Part shown: in pieces, positions 17,234 to 26,052 of the stretch | Layout: each line of letters opens with the position of its first letter | How positions within the stretch are numbered: the first letter of the stretch is position 1 | NCBI RefSeq assembly: GCF_900699765.1 | Contig: NZ_CAADHO010000005.1 | Location: 62,001 to 126,000, forward strand | From: Desulfoluna butyratoxydans | Lineage (GTDB): Bacteria > Desulfobacterota > Desulfobacteria > Desulfobacterales > Desulfolunaceae | DNA: 64,000 bases | Direction: 5' to 3' | The notes under the pieces: model-generated | What the model saw: only the letters and a program-made list of their open reading frames with translations | The model's database searches: none | Told to the model about the DNA's origin: nothing | Position numbers and translations under genes: made by a program

Positions 17234-18172
17234 ATGACAAAACGACACGACCTGTGCGGCATGGCGCCGCTTCTTCCCGAACATCACGCCGACCTCTTTC
17301 CCTACTTCAACGGTCAGTCCAACCCCTTGTGCGGGTACTCCCTTGGCGCCCTCATCATCTGGAAGACCCACGTCTACTACCCGGCCTTTGCCATGGATGA
17401 AAGCGACGTCATCGTCGCCCGCCTCTTTCCCTCAAAGCCCGATCAGGACTACCTGATCCTGCCGGTTCCAAAGGGCATCGACCGGAGCCCGGAGCGGCTT
17501 GCGACCCTTTGCCGTACCCATGGAATCCCCCGCATCAGCTTTGTCCATGAAGCGTACCTGGAAACCTGGGGCCGGGATGCCGTGGAACGGCTCTTCACCG
17601 TCAAGGAGCAGACCGACTACGAGGATTACGTCTATAAAAAAGAGGACCTCGCCGAACTCAAGGGCAACAAATTCAGCAAAAAAAGAAACCTCATCAACCA
17701 GTTTTTACGGGAATATGTGGAAAAAGGACGGGTAAAGGTGGAGGCCATAACAGAGGAGAACCGGGACGAGTGCAAGGCCTTCCTGGCCTACTGGTGGAGC
17801 CTTAAGCCCCCGGAAGCCCACACCGATGAGGATGGCCTGGGCGAAAAGGTGGCATGTACCCATGGCCTGGATCTCATGGGCTCTCTCCAGGGGCTCCGGG
17901 GCATCCTCCTCCGGGTGGACGGGGAAGTCAAAGCCTTCGGCATGGCAACGGACCTCACCTGCGACATGGCTGACTTCAACTTTGAAAAGGCAGACCCGGG
18001 GATCAAGGGGCTGTATCAGTTCTTCGACCGGCAGTGCGCCCGCATGCTCTTCCCGGGCACCTCCCTCATCAACAAAGAATGCGATATGGACGACCCCGGC
18101 CTGCGCCATGCAAAGCGTTCATACCACCCCCACCTGCGATTCAAATCCTATACGTTGGAGCTCAACCCATAA
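17234..18172 (+). CDS. DUF2156 domain protein (lysylphosphatidylglycerol synthase C-terminal-like)
   Basis: A 312-aa soluble protein resembling the catalytic C-terminal domain of MprF-type phosphatidylglycerol lysyltransferases, a tandem GNAT fold. Supporting segments are FSKKRNLINQFLREY (family-typical KNxIN region), GLYQFFDRQCARMLF and the final LINKECDMDDPGLRHAKRSYHP. No membrane flippase domain is present, so this is the stand-alone form, whose substrate is not known. The ATG follows a weak AAGACTC-type region. It lies 115 bp after the GNAT gene. Confidence 0.8.
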   Translation: MTKRHDLCGMAPLLPEHHADLFPYFNGQSNPLCGYSLGALIIWKTHVYYPAFAMDESDVIVARLFPSKPDQDYLILPVPKGIDRSPERLATLCRTHGIPRISFVHEAYLETWGRDAVERLFTVKEQTDYEDYVYKKEDLAELKGNKFSKKRNLINQFLREYVEKGRVKVEAITEENRDECKAFLAYWWSLKPPEAHTDEDGLGEKVACTHGLDLMGSLQGLRGILLRVDGEVKAFGMATDLTCDMADFNFEKADPGIKGLYQFFDRQCARMLFPGTSLINKECDMDDPGLRHAKRSYHPHLRFKSYTLELNP

Positions 18173-18282
18173 AAATGGGCGACCGATGGGCAAGGCTTTG
18201 GTATACATAAGAAAAGGACCCCGGCATCCAAAACGGATGCCGGACAAACACATCGTCTCCGCCCTTTTGGAGAGTTGGAACC

Positions 18283-18801
18283 ATGCCCATCGTCCCCACA
18301 ATCAAGCGCTGGCTGAGAAGACTCTTCGCCCGTGAACACCGGGAGGACCTCCTCTCTGGAGTCAGTTCAACGCCGGAGTTTCCGGATCCCGTCTCTCTGG
18401 TGACCTGGATCCTCATGAGCTACCGGCACCATATTGATCTGGCGGCCTGCTTCTCCCTGGAGCATGTCCAAGGCCCCTTTGTTCGCCTTGTCCCGGGCGA
18501 CACCACAACCCACCTCATGGTTCGCTACAGCCCGCCCTTCTCCCCGGCAGAACGCCTGAAGACCATCGGGATCCACCTCCCGGACGGGTTCGTCCTTACC
18601 CACTGGAAGCGGCACGACCACTTTACCCTTTCAGGCCCCAGGATCTCCCCCCGCGACATGGCCACCTTTCTGGACCAGCTCTTCCAGAGGCTCTATCGGG
18701 CAGAAAAAGGGTACGTGATGGTCGCCTGGACCGATATCCGCCCCACCTCCCATCCCCCCCAACCCACTGAGCAGGATAAGAGACACGCTGAGCGATGGTA
18801 A
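18283..18801 (+). CDS. Hypothetical protein
   Basis: A 172-aa protein without a recognised family. It begins with a short basic segment (RWLRRLFAREHRED) and has no signal peptide or clear transmembrane helix. The rest alternates strands and helices. GGAGAG lies about 9 bp before the ATG. It follows the DUF2156 gene by 110 bp on the same strand. The frame is open throughout, but no function can be given. Confidence 0.6.
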   Translation: MPIVPTIKRWLRRLFAREHREDLLSGVSSTPEFPDPVSLVTWILMSYRHHIDLAACFSLEHVQGPFVRLVPGDTTTHLMVRYSPPFSPAERLKTIGIHLPDGFVLTHWKRHDHFTLSGPRISPRDMATFLDQLFQRLYRAEKGYVMVAWTDIRPTSHPPQPTEQDKRHAERW

Positions 18802-18825
18802 GGCCCAGGCTCCCGCGCGTGTAGC

Positions 18826-19056
18826 CTATTCGATCCTGTCCGCCTGAATGGCTGCGTTCCAATCGTAAAGCTGGTTATCCAGCTCGGTCAGCACCTCGTT
18901 GAGATCTGTGTAGGAGCCCTTGCACTCAGCAATGAGCTCGGTCTCATGGAATGCCCGTGCAAGGGAGTTGTCATGGGCCGTGGTTCCCAGTTCGATACGG
19001 ACCCCGTTTTCGATGGCATCGGCAATCTGGACAAACGTCGGTTCGGAAATCAGCAT
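18826..19056 (-). CDS. Small hypothetical protein
   Basis: A 76-aa acidic, helical-looking soluble protein (MLISEPTFVQIADAIENG...) of unknown family. The start at 19056 is set by AAGGAGG at ideal spacing; upstream in-frame starts lack such a site. It lies convergent with the preceding gene, and the intergenic distance is only 24 bp. Confidence 0.65.
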   Translation of the reverse strand: MLISEPTFVQIADAIENGVRIELGTTAHDNSLARAFHETELIAECKGSYTDLNEVLTELDNQLYDWNAAIQADRIE

Positions 19057-19202
19057 GGTGTCCTCCTTGTTTTCAATGTGGCAAATCCGCAGACAGCGTC
19101 CGGGGGGTCGAAAGAGGGTGATACCCCCTGATTGCTCCCCATCCGTGCCCATGATACCTATATAGCAAACACCGCAAGCAACATGCCAGAAGGAAAAAAG
19201 CC

Positions 19203-19241
19203 AAAAAAAAGCGCGGCCTCCCGGGATCGGGAAGCCGCGCT
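19203..19241 (-). terminator. Terminator of the minus-strand cold-shock gene
   Basis: A 13-bp stem with one wobble pair (19211-19223 with 19228-19240), followed on the minus strand by eight Ts. Confidence 0.85.
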
Positions 19242-19267
19242 CTGTAAAAGCCGTATGAAAGCAGGTG

Positions 19268-19468
19268 CTACTGAACGGTAACGTTCACAGCCGCAGGACC
19301 TTTCTGGCCCTGCTCAACATCGAAGGTCACTCGGTCGCCTTCGTTGAGGGTTTTGAAGCCGGTTGCATTGATACCTGAATGGTGAACGAAAACATCGGGT
19401 CCGTTTTCCTGCTCGATAAAGCCATAACCCTTCTGCTCATTGAACCATTTTACAATACCGTTTGCCAT
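19268..19468 (-). CDS. Cold-shock domain protein (CspA family)
   Basis: A 66-aa single-stranded nucleic acid binding OB-fold protein. RNP1 (KGYGFI) and RNP2 (VFVHHS) are intact, and the start [17 protein letters not shown] is classic. GAGGAG precedes the ATG. The upstream 200 nt has no gene and probably forms the long leader usual for cold-shock mRNAs. A second, diverged copy lies at 48649. Confidence 0.95.
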   Translation of the reverse strand: MANGIVKWFNEQKGYGFIEQENGPDVFVHHSGINATGFKTLNEGDRVTFDVEQGQKGPAAVNVTVQ

Positions 19469-20038
19469 GTGACGATCTCCTCATCATTGTTCTAGTGTTT
19501 TCATGCATTCTCATTCCTAAGGTAGATGTCACGATGACACGTTTTTCTTTTTCCTGAGAGCGCAACAACTCCCCCCTTGCACGGGCCACGTTGCCCACAT
19601 AAAAGGAAAGCCTTAAAAGATTTGATCCGTGCTACACACACACATCTTACTGAAACTCTCTCATACTCTTGCCTGCAAATCAATCTAAAAACATCCCGCA
19701 ATCACCGGAAAGTCTGTGCACCATAGAAATCATTCGACTTGCGGTGCGCATTTCCTCCCCCATGGGGGTACCAGCGGCCACCGGAATCAATACAGGCAAG
19801 GCAAACCGGCGCCCCTGGCCGGTCTTCGCCTCCCCACCGCCTCTCCCTGCACGGGGCGGAAAAAAAGCAGCACATCTATACCACATTGTGGTATAATCCA
19901 GATGATTCGGTTGCACCCTTCATTCATCCCCACGCCCTTACCCCCCAGCCACGATCCGCACCCCGTGCAACCCCACGAAAACCATCTCCTTTCACAGACA
20001 AGGGCGGTGCCGTCACATCCGCCCGAGGAAGGTTACAT
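19469..20038. other. Divergent intergenic region csp / usp
   Basis: No credible gene. It holds the presumed csp leader, a small dyad TGTCAcgaTGACA (19527-19539) and the promoter/operator candidate at 19877-19897. Confidence 0.5.
19877..19897 (+). promoter_or_regulatory. Dyad overlapping a perfect -10 box upstream of uspA
   Basis: TATACCACA-T-TGTGGTATA (19877-19895) is a perfect 9-bp inverted repeat. Its right arm runs into TATAAT (19892-19897). It looks like an operator on a promoter for the stress-protein gene, but no good -35 is seen. Confidence 0.45.
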
Positions 20039-20476
20039 ATGAACAACCCCAAAGTTCTCTGGCCCACAGATTTTTCACGACGTGCGGAAAAAGCACTCCC
20101 CTATATCGCCAACCTGATCCGTGAAAAAAAAGCCGATGTCCATATCCTTTATGTCATTCCGGACATCGCCCGGCATGAGCCCTGGTACGGCGAGTACGAT
20201 GAACAGCACGTCAAGCGCCTCACCAAACGGGAGGAGGAGTCCGCAGCCAAGCGGCTCAACCAGCTCTGCTCCAAATACCTGGACGGATGCGCCCTGTTCA
20301 CCCGACACACCGCCGTGGGGGAACCCGCAGACGAGATCCTGAAGCTCATCGACAAAGAGGGCATGGACATGGTGGTCATGGCAGGCCACGAGCCCCATAT
20401 CCCGGATATCGGTGAGCCCACACTGGAAAAAGTGAAGCGCATGGCTTCCGTACCCGTGGAGGTCATCTCCACCTGA
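20039..20476 (+). CDS. Universal stress protein, UspA family
   Basis: A 145-aa single-domain Usp. The N terminus VLWPTDFSRRAEKALPYIA fits the first strand and helix. The usual ATP-binding signature (G-2X-G-9X-G(S/T)) is absent: the C-terminal part reads MAGHEPHIPDIGEPTLEKV. ATP binding is therefore doubtful. AGGAAGG lies before the ATG at 20039. Controlled perhaps by the dyad at 19877. Confidence 0.88.
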   Translation: MNNPKVLWPTDFSRRAEKALPYIANLIREKKADVHILYVIPDIARHEPWYGEYDEQHVKRLTKREEESAAKRLNQLCSKYLDGCALFTRHTAVGEPADEILKLIDKEGMDMVVMAGHEPHIPDIGEPTLEKVKRMASVPVEVIST

Positions 20477-21022
20477 AACAGGGGGCGTACCGATTTAGGA
20501 CCCGTCATCAGCAGTGTGCCATGACGTGAAGGCCCACACCTTCCTCCCGGGCTTCGCCTGGGAGGGGTGCGCGGCAGGGTGTGCCATCACGGACAAAGCC
20601 GGGTGTCCCGGGTCCACCCCCAGAGGTATAATTGTGAACAACGGCGCGATTGCCTTTTGCGCCGCCCATTCTCGTGCGCCCGCCGATCCCCCCAAACCCG
20701 TTCGGAAAAGCCCCCCCCGCGCCCCCCAAGGGCCTTCCCCATGAATGACAATTTTCCATGCAACCTCACCCCATCTGGTGTATAAGATTCCCAAAGAAGA
20801 TTGCCGACCTAACCCGGACAGTTCATGAGAAACGATAAAAAACAGATGAATAACCCATTACGACACGATTTTGTCTGGAAAAAAGGCACATGTCATTCAT
20901 CGTTTTCAGGTCGCTTGTCTCACCCTTCGGGCTAAGCCCCAGGCAGGAAAAGGTGTTTCCACCCTCGTCGGCAAAGGCTTTTTTTGCTTATAAAAAACCG
21001 CTTACAGGAGTTGCAGCAACAG
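20477..21022. other. Intergenic region with an element remnant
   Basis: No credible gene. It contains a 9-bp stem-loop (20543-20565, one wobble pair) without a T run and the truncated element at 20809-20940. Confidence 0.5.
20809..20940. mobile_element. Truncated copy of the MITE-like element
   Basis: CTAACCCGGACAGTTCATGA at 20809 differs from the end at 9942 by one base. TCTCACCCTTCGGGC recurs in both at a similar distance (20918 and 10069). No right end is found before the racemase gene. Confidence 0.5.
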
Positions 21023-21742
21023 ATGTCTTCGAAAACCTTAGGAATTGTCGGCGGCATGGGCCCGCTGGCCACCGCCATGCTCTTTGAAAAAGTCGCCACC
21101 CTCACCCGCGTATCCAAGGATCAGGACCACATCCGTGTCCTCATCGACAGCAACCCCGGGATCCCGGACCGAACCGCCCATATCGTGGCAGGCGGCGAAG
21201 ACCCGCGCCCTGAATTAACGGCCACCGCGACCCACCTGGAAGCCATGGGCGCCGACTTCCTCATCATGCCCTGCAACACAGCCCACTACTTCTACGAGGA
21301 CATCACCAAAGGGCTCTCCATTCCTTTTCTCCATATGGTCAACGAAACCGCCGCCTACATCGGCACCCACTACCCCGACACCCGACACGTCGGCGTCCTT
21401 GCCACCGAAGGCACCTGCAAGGCCGGGGTCTACACCAAAGCCCTTTCTACCAACGGCCTTACTCCCCTGATGCCCGACCCCGCCATGCAACAGCACGTCA
21501 CCGATCTTATCTACGGCATCAAGGCAGGGGAAACCGTTCCCATCGACGGCTTCATGGAGGCTGTTGCCGCCCTCAAAGCCCAAGGCGCCACCTGCTTTGT
21601 CCTGGGCTGCACCGAACTCTCCGTGGCACAAAAGCTCTACGGATTCTCCGGCCCCTTCGTGGACCCTTTGACCGTCATCGCAGAAGCCGCCATCCGCTTT
21701 GCCGGAAAACACACGATTTCTGCAGGGGATAAAATGAAATAG
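21023..21742 (+). CDS. Aspartate/glutamate racemase family protein
   Basis: A 239-aa cofactor-independent amino-acid racemase of the YgeA/aspartate racemase group. Both catalytic cysteines are present: C84 in MPCNTAHYF and C196 in LGCTELS. The N terminus KTLGIVGGMGPLAT is diagnostic. The start at 21023 has AGGAG 12 bp upstream; an extension of 13 residues upstream was rejected because the family start fits here. Substrate (Asp, Glu or another amino acid) is not decided by sequence. Confidence 0.9.
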   Translation: MSSKTLGIVGGMGPLATAMLFEKVATLTRVSKDQDHIRVLIDSNPGIPDRTAHIVAGGEDPRPELTATATHLEAMGADFLIMPCNTAHYFYEDITKGLSIPFLHMVNETAAYIGTHYPDTRHVGVLATEGTCKAGVYTKALSTNGLTPLMPDPAMQQHVTDLIYGIKAGETVPIDGFMEAVAALKAQGATCFVLGCTELSVAQKLYGFSGPFVDPLTVIAEAAIRFAGKHTISAGDKMK

Positions 21743-22044
21743 GGGCAAGGGTGTGGGCAATTGCCCCGGGGGGGAGGTATATTCGGTATCATGTCAATTT
21801 ATAAGGAGTCGGTCACACCGCCAACGGTATCGCCTATTATCCCGAAAACAGGTGGGCACCGACCCATCCTGCAAAGTAAAAGGCCCGAGCCCACAAAGAC
21901 CAAGCGTGAAGACTACCGAATTCAAAAAAGCAGGAACAGCCCCACAATCTCACCTCATTGCAAAAAAAGAACCCTGCTCAAGAAAACTGAGCAGGGTTTA
22001 TGAGTATTTGTCACACACGATAACGAATTGGCCCGCAGACTCTT
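21743..22044. other. Convergent intergenic region
   Basis: No gene is seen; it holds the terminator at 21962-21998. Confidence 0.6.
21962..21998 (-). terminator. Terminator of the 22045 gene
   Basis: AACCCTGCTCA/TGAGCAGGGTT, an 11-bp perfect stem followed on the minus strand by a T run. Confidence 0.85.
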
Positions 22045-22866
22045 TTACATCGAAGTGATACTGACCCGGCCTCCGGCCTGTATATGAATCAGCCCGGCAT
22101 CGGTATAATGCGTACCCAATTTGCCAGAGTCACCTGCGGTAACTTGTGAAATAAAGTTTGAATCACCAAAATTCGACGTTCGATGCGTAATAAATAATTC
22201 TGTTTTCTTGGAACCTTTTTCAACAACCACTTCAGGCAGACCGATGTCGACGGATGATACAGCCCCCTCGGTCTTGGCTTCGATTGTTAAATCACCCGCA
22301 ATGAAAATAACATCTGAATCGGTTTGAGTGACTTTGTTGACAATACCGGTCTCTGTATCACCTGCGGTGTTCATATTCGTCCATGCAGTCGAGACTGCTT
22401 TCTGCTTGATTTTCAAGGCACCATGAAGAAGCGGAGTCTTCGCTGTGTCCCCAGGCACAGGGTTGTACTGGAGAACTCGGTCATCTACCCCTATAGCAAT
22501 GTCACCACTTGCATCAAGATATTCATCTAAAGAGTTGACATAGTAACCTTCCCCATTAACACTGACAGTGCCATCACCGGTCGTTGTTTCAGGAACAGGG
22601 TTCTCCCTCAATACAGCCGTAGACTCGTCAGGAGCGACGCCGTTGGAAGAATTAAGCAATTCCCCACTCGCATTAAGATAATAGCCATTGGCATTTGTCC
22701 ATAATGTTTCATAAGCAGCCGTTGTAATGCCACCGCCACCAATAGTGATTCGTACCCCTTCCTGAGCTGTGATCTTATTCAGCCCAGCGTCATCCATTGC
22801 TTTGAGCTCTGCGTAACCCGACATGGGAAGCAGTACCACAAGAGCCACCAAAAAAGCTTTTTTCAT
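22045..22866 (-). CDS. Secreted ITxQ-motif protein with a duplicated insert
   Basis: A 273-aa exported protein of unknown function. Residues 1-19 are a signal peptide. DDAGLNKITAQEGVRITI (about 25-42) is the motif shared with the proteins at 23074, 24000 and 29452, and resembles FilA/DUF6160-type proteins. The C-terminal 125 residues are closely similar to the protein at 23074. Between them lies an insert of about 100 residues made of two copies of a 40-45 residue unit (GYYLNASGELL..., GYYVNSLDEYLD...), each ending in NPVP. GAGGGG precedes the ATG. Its tandem neighbour is the shorter paralogue. Confidence 0.75.
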   Translation of the reverse strand: MKKAFLVALVVLLPMSGYAELKAMDDAGLNKITAQEGVRITIGGGGITTAAYETLWTNANGYYLNASGELLNSSNGVAPDESTAVLRENPVPETTTGDGTVSVNGEGYYVNSLDEYLDASGDIAIGVDDRVLQYNPVPGDTAKTPLLHGALKIKQKAVSTAWTNMNTAGDTETGIVNKVTQTDSDVIFIAGDLTIEAKTEGAVSSVDIGLPEVVVEKGSKKTELFITHRTSNFGDSNFISQVTAGDSGKLGTHYTDAGLIHIQAGGRVSITSM

Positions 22867-23003
22867 TTAATCCCCTCCACAAGGAATCCATCCGCGATAA
22901 AAATTGATGAATCAACCAGACTCAGATTATTTGCCAGCACAGAACATTTTCCCTATGTCCCCTCCCAGGACACCAAATGGATAAGTATCTACCCTGGAGA
23001 GAA

Positions 23004-23033
23004 AAACAAACCCTGCGGATGCAGGGTTTGTTT
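23004..23033 (-). terminator. Terminator of the 23074 gene
   Basis: A perfect 13-bp stem (23004-23016 with 23021-23033) with a 4-nt loop and a T-rich minus-strand tail. Confidence 0.8.
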
Positions 23034-23073
23034 ATAAGTTCACACGGCAAATACTGTGATACTTACGAAGCGG

Positions 23074-23613
23074 CTATGGGATTGCGGAAATAGTGACACT
23101 TCCACCGGCCTGAATGTGAGTAAAACCGGCGTCAGTATACTGGGTACCCAGCTTACCAGAAGCCGGATCAGCGGTGACTTGAGAAATGAAATTTGAATCA
23201 CCAAGGTTGGTATCTCTGCTTGTAATATAGATTTCAGTTTTCTTGGAGCCCTTTGAGATTCCAACTTCAGGTAAACCAATAGCAACGGAAGACACATCGC
23301 CATCGGTAGAGGCAACAATCGTCAAGTCTCCCGTAACAAAAATCGTATCTGCAATCGTTTGCGTAAGCTTATTGACGATACCGGATTCCACGCCATTTTC
23401 CTTGTTCGTCCAGGCAGTGGAGACAGCTTTCTGTCGGATTTCCAAGGCTTCTGTCCCCATACCGAATTGCGAGGCATCCCCGGAACCGGCAATCGTAATC
23501 TTCACCCCTTCCTGGGCCGTAATCTCATCAAGATTGCAGTCGGCCATGGGCTCAAGGGCATACACAGACATGGGAAGCAGAACCAAAAGGGCCACCAAAA
23601 GAATCTTTTTCAT
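23074..23613 (-). CDS. Secreted ITxQ-motif protein
   Basis: A 179-aa exported protein, paralogue of the 22045 product without its duplicated insert. Signal peptide about 1-19, then DCNLDEITAQEGVKITI (25-41). The body LEIRQKAVSTAWTN... to IHIQAGGSVTI-like end is strand-rich and probably beta-structured. AGGAGGG lies before the ATG. It has its own terminator, so the two paralogues are separate transcription units. Role unknown; a surface fibre or structural protein is possible by analogy with FilA-type proteins. Confidence 0.75.
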   Translation of the reverse strand: MKKILLVALLVLLPMSVYALEPMADCNLDEITAQEGVKITIAGSGDASQFGMGTEALEIRQKAVSTAWTNKENGVESGIVNKLTQTIADTIFVTGDLTIVASTDGDVSSVAIGLPEVGISKGSKKTEIYITSRDTNLGDSNFISQVTADPASGKLGTQYTDAGFTHIQAGGSVTISAIP

Positions 23614-23770
23614 TCAAACACCCTCCTCAAATATTAGGTTAGTAGTGAATCATCCGTCCGGCAGCCTGACCGTGACGGAAATGATGTGGCTTTTCTCCCT
23701 GCACATAAGAGCCCGAACGGGATGCCCGGGTACAAGCCACGGAACTGCAACTATTCGATGTACTTCAAAA

Positions 23771-23782
23771 TAAACAATGTTC
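23771..23782 (+). promoter_or_regulatory. Shared promoter motif, copy 1
   Basis: TAAACAATGTTC matches 11 of 12 bases of the element GTAAACAATGTTA seen at 30114 and 44892. It lies about 160 bp before the gene at 23613 and 220 bp before the gene at 24000. Confidence 0.5.
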
Positions 23783-23881
23783 GCTTGATAGAATTGTTAT
23801 CCATCACAAAATAAGAAGTGTCAACTCTTTTTTTTAATGTTTTTGGATGCCTACCTGCAGTTATGGTGTCCCAGGTTTTGC

Positions 23882-23910
23882 TTGACCCCCCTGTCGGCAT
23901 TTGGTAGCGT
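23882..23910 (+). promoter_or_regulatory. Candidate promoter for the 24000 gene
   Basis: TTGACC (23882-23887), 17 bp, TAGCGT (23905-23910). The -10 is poor. Confidence 0.3.
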
Positions 23911-23999
23911 AACACTTACATCGTGAACATCGTTTGGAACACTGTTACACATTTCCATACCTAAGCCGGATTCTAATACCTATGGGGGGGGGAATCAGC

Positions 24000-24944
24000 A
24001 TGGCATCTCGAGTTCTCTGGATCTGTTGTCTATGGGGTACCATGATATTCATGACCGCAACCACCGCCTCGTCCATTGAACCTCTCACCAACAATGCGAT
24101 GAGCGCCATCACCGGCCAGGCAACGGTCCAGCCATCCAATGAAAAGCGAGAAACAGTCTATTCCGTCCCCACAGAGGTAACCCCATCTAACGATACCTTA
24201 CACATCGAACTCCCAAATCAAAGCATGGTCCCCTCCACATTGGACGATGACCGATACAATGCCGTTCTTATCGATTTTTTAGGCATAGAAGGCAATGAAA
24301 AGCTGGGCATCGAGGCCGAAGACTTCCACGGAGAGGTTGAAGTGGGCAACATTGTATATACGGATGACGACACCCTGACAAGCGTCGTCCTTTCAGGCAC
24401 TTTTACAGGCTATTTTAAGGTTCCGTCCGTATTCAAAGACGGCCGTACACAACACGAAGTTCAGGTGTCACCATCACACATTCCGCAACAGGTAATCGAC
24501 AGCTACGATCATGGCAACGGAACCCATGATTTCATCCTGAGTCACCAGGGAACCGCATACACGCCTGAGGACATCTCGGACTCCACACCATCAATCATGG
24601 CCAAACCCAACCGCCAGGCTCAACTGGTTGGACGTGCGGAAACCAAGCCACTCAACATTCTGGTTCCCCGAGGCCATGGAGACAATACCACCTGGAATGT
24701 AATCACCACCATCGAACCGGGAAAATCCTTTGTCCATATTGATATCAACCGCATCACCACACACCACAAATGCAAATATACGATCAAAATAGCCAACAAC
24801 GAAAATGGACTCAATGCCGGAGATGTCGGCAGTCGCCCCACCGACCGATCGGGTACACTGGGCACCCTCTATATGGGAGGCAATGGGAGTACCACCGTTG
24901 AACCAGGCACTGTTGTCATTACCACCTTTGATGACGGGGTATGA
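24000..24944 (+). CDS. Secreted ITGQ-motif protein
   Basis: A 314-aa exported protein of unknown function. The signal peptide (1-24) is followed by SIEPLTNNAMSAITGQATV (25-43), a relative of the ITxQ motif. The rest is polar, strand-rich and cysteine-free after the signal peptide, ending in a small-residue segment. The ATG at 24000 was chosen because the signal peptide starts there; an upstream start at 23934 would add 22 unlikely residues. It heads the plus-strand block that leads to the C39-type peptidase. Confidence 0.7.
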   Translation: MASRVLWICCLWGTMIFMTATTASSIEPLTNNAMSAITGQATVQPSNEKRETVYSVPTEVTPSNDTLHIELPNQSMVPSTLDDDRYNAVLIDFLGIEGNEKLGIEAEDFHGEVEVGNIVYTDDDTLTSVVLSGTFTGYFKVPSVFKDGRTQHEVQVSPSHIPQQVIDSYDHGNGTHDFILSHQGTAYTPEDISDSTPSIMAKPNRQAQLVGRAETKPLNILVPRGHGDNTTWNVITTIEPGKSFVHIDINRITTHHKCKYTIKIANNENGLNAGDVGSRPTDRSGTLGTLYMGGNGSTTVEPGTVVITTFDDGV

Positions 24945-25028
24945 TGACCCTTCGGGCAAAGCGGTGTACCTATGAGTGAGCCCTGACATGAATTAGCAGG
25001 GCAAAGAGCTTTACATTTTTTTTTCGAC

Positions 25029-25056
25029 TTGATAAGAACATTGTTTACCTTATTAA
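25029..25056 (+). promoter_or_regulatory. Promoter of the C39 peptidase gene with the shared motif in its spacer
   Basis: TTGATA (25029-25034), 16 bp, TATTAA (25051-25056). The shared motif GAACATTGTTTAC (inverse of GTAAACAATGTTC) fills the spacer at 25036-25048. Such a place fits a repressor or an MerR-like activator. Confidence 0.5.
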
Positions 25057-25208
25057 TCATCAGTTTTGCGCGCTAATTCTCCGTACCTTTTAAAAACACA
25101 CGGTGAAGAATGGCCCAACCACTCAGGACACCAGCAACCGTTTCGATGGCGCTAAGATTCTGACCAGGCGCGTGCTCAAGCCATTATTAACTCCCTAAGG
25201 ATGGACGC

Positions 25209-25958
25209 ATGCATATTCTTGCTGCTTTTCTTATCGGTGTCGGATTTTTCACCATCTACCATCCCCTGGCCAAGACCCCGGAAAACCAGGTGACGGTTCT
25301 CGACCTGGAAAGGCCCCAGTTCGGTATCAGCCACCCCGTGGAGTCTATTACGGAGATCGAAAAACGACGAATCGTCAAGCAGCAATACGACTACAGTTGC
25401 GGCTCCGCAGCCCTTGCGACCCTTCTGAAATTTCATTTCGGGGAGCAGTTTACCGAGCAGCAGGTCATCTGGGGCCTGTTGAAATACGGAGATGTCGAAC
25501 GCATCAAGGAGCGACGGGCCTTTTCCCTTCTGGACATGAAAAAATTTGTCACGGTGCTGGGCTATGAGGCAAACGGGTACACGGCATCCATCGAAGATCT
25601 GGCTTCCGCCGAATACTGGCCCTGCATCGTGCCCATCAAATTCTTCGGGTACCGCCACTTCGTGGTGGTCAAGGGGATCCACAGGGGCCACGTCTTTGTT
25701 GCGGACCCCTGGCGCGGTCACAGCAGCTACACCGTCCCCCAGTTCAAAAACATCTGGTTTAAAAACGTCATGTTCATCGTATCGGACAAAGACTCCCGGC
25801 CTTTGGGCAACCTGGCCCTGATCCGGGATGACCTGCGATTCATTGATGAAGAGATCACCCGCTTTGCACTGTTTGAACAGGACAAGGTGGAACGACAGCT
25901 CGATATCCAGCGGGAGCTCAACCAGTCCAGCGGAGACACGCTCTACTTCAAAAATTAA
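25209..25958 (+). CDS. C39-type papain-like cysteine peptidase, membrane-anchored
   Basis: A 249-aa protein with one N-terminal hydrophobic segment (2-16) and a C39-like peptidase domain. The catalytic triad can be placed at C64 (QQYDYSCGSAAL), H150 (GYRHFVVVKG) and D166 (VADPWRG), with a preceding Gln for the oxyanion hole. Unlike bacteriocin ABC exporters there is no transporter or ATPase part. C39 enzymes cut double-glycine-type leaders, and the neighbours here carry conserved ITxQ motifs. It probably acts in the periplasm. The gene starts the set with the two outer-membrane proteins. Confidence 0.85.
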   Translation: MHILAAFLIGVGFFTIYHPLAKTPENQVTVLDLERPQFGISHPVESITEIEKRRIVKQQYDYSCGSAALATLLKFHFGEQFTEQQVIWGLLKYGDVERIKERRAFSLLDMKKFVTVLGYEANGYTASIEDLASAEYWPCIVPIKFFGYRHFVVVKGIHRGHVFVADPWRGHSSYTVPQFKNIWFKNVMFIVSDKDSRPLGNLALIRDDLRFIDEEITRFALFEQDKVERQLDIQRELNQSSGDTLYFKN

Positions 25959-26052
25959 TCGATTCCAATGTGATATTAACCCAGCACGGCAGGCAGGTTT
26001 GTTTCCCCCAACGACCCCAGCGTGTTCACCCCTGATGAAGGAGGCGGTTTTG

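Larger units (their letters stand above)
23614..23999. other. Divergent regulatory region between secreted-protein genes
   Basis: No gene. It holds TAAACAATGTTC (23771-23782), a plus-strand promoter candidate (23882-23910) and GTAACA/TGTTAC half-sites around it. Confidence 0.5.

Noticed and set aside
23794-23812. Sequence like the lac operator on the minus strand (TTGTGATGGATAACAATTC)
   Set aside because: It lacks one base in the core relative to lacO, and no LacI-type regulator or sugar genes are nearby. It is probably chance.
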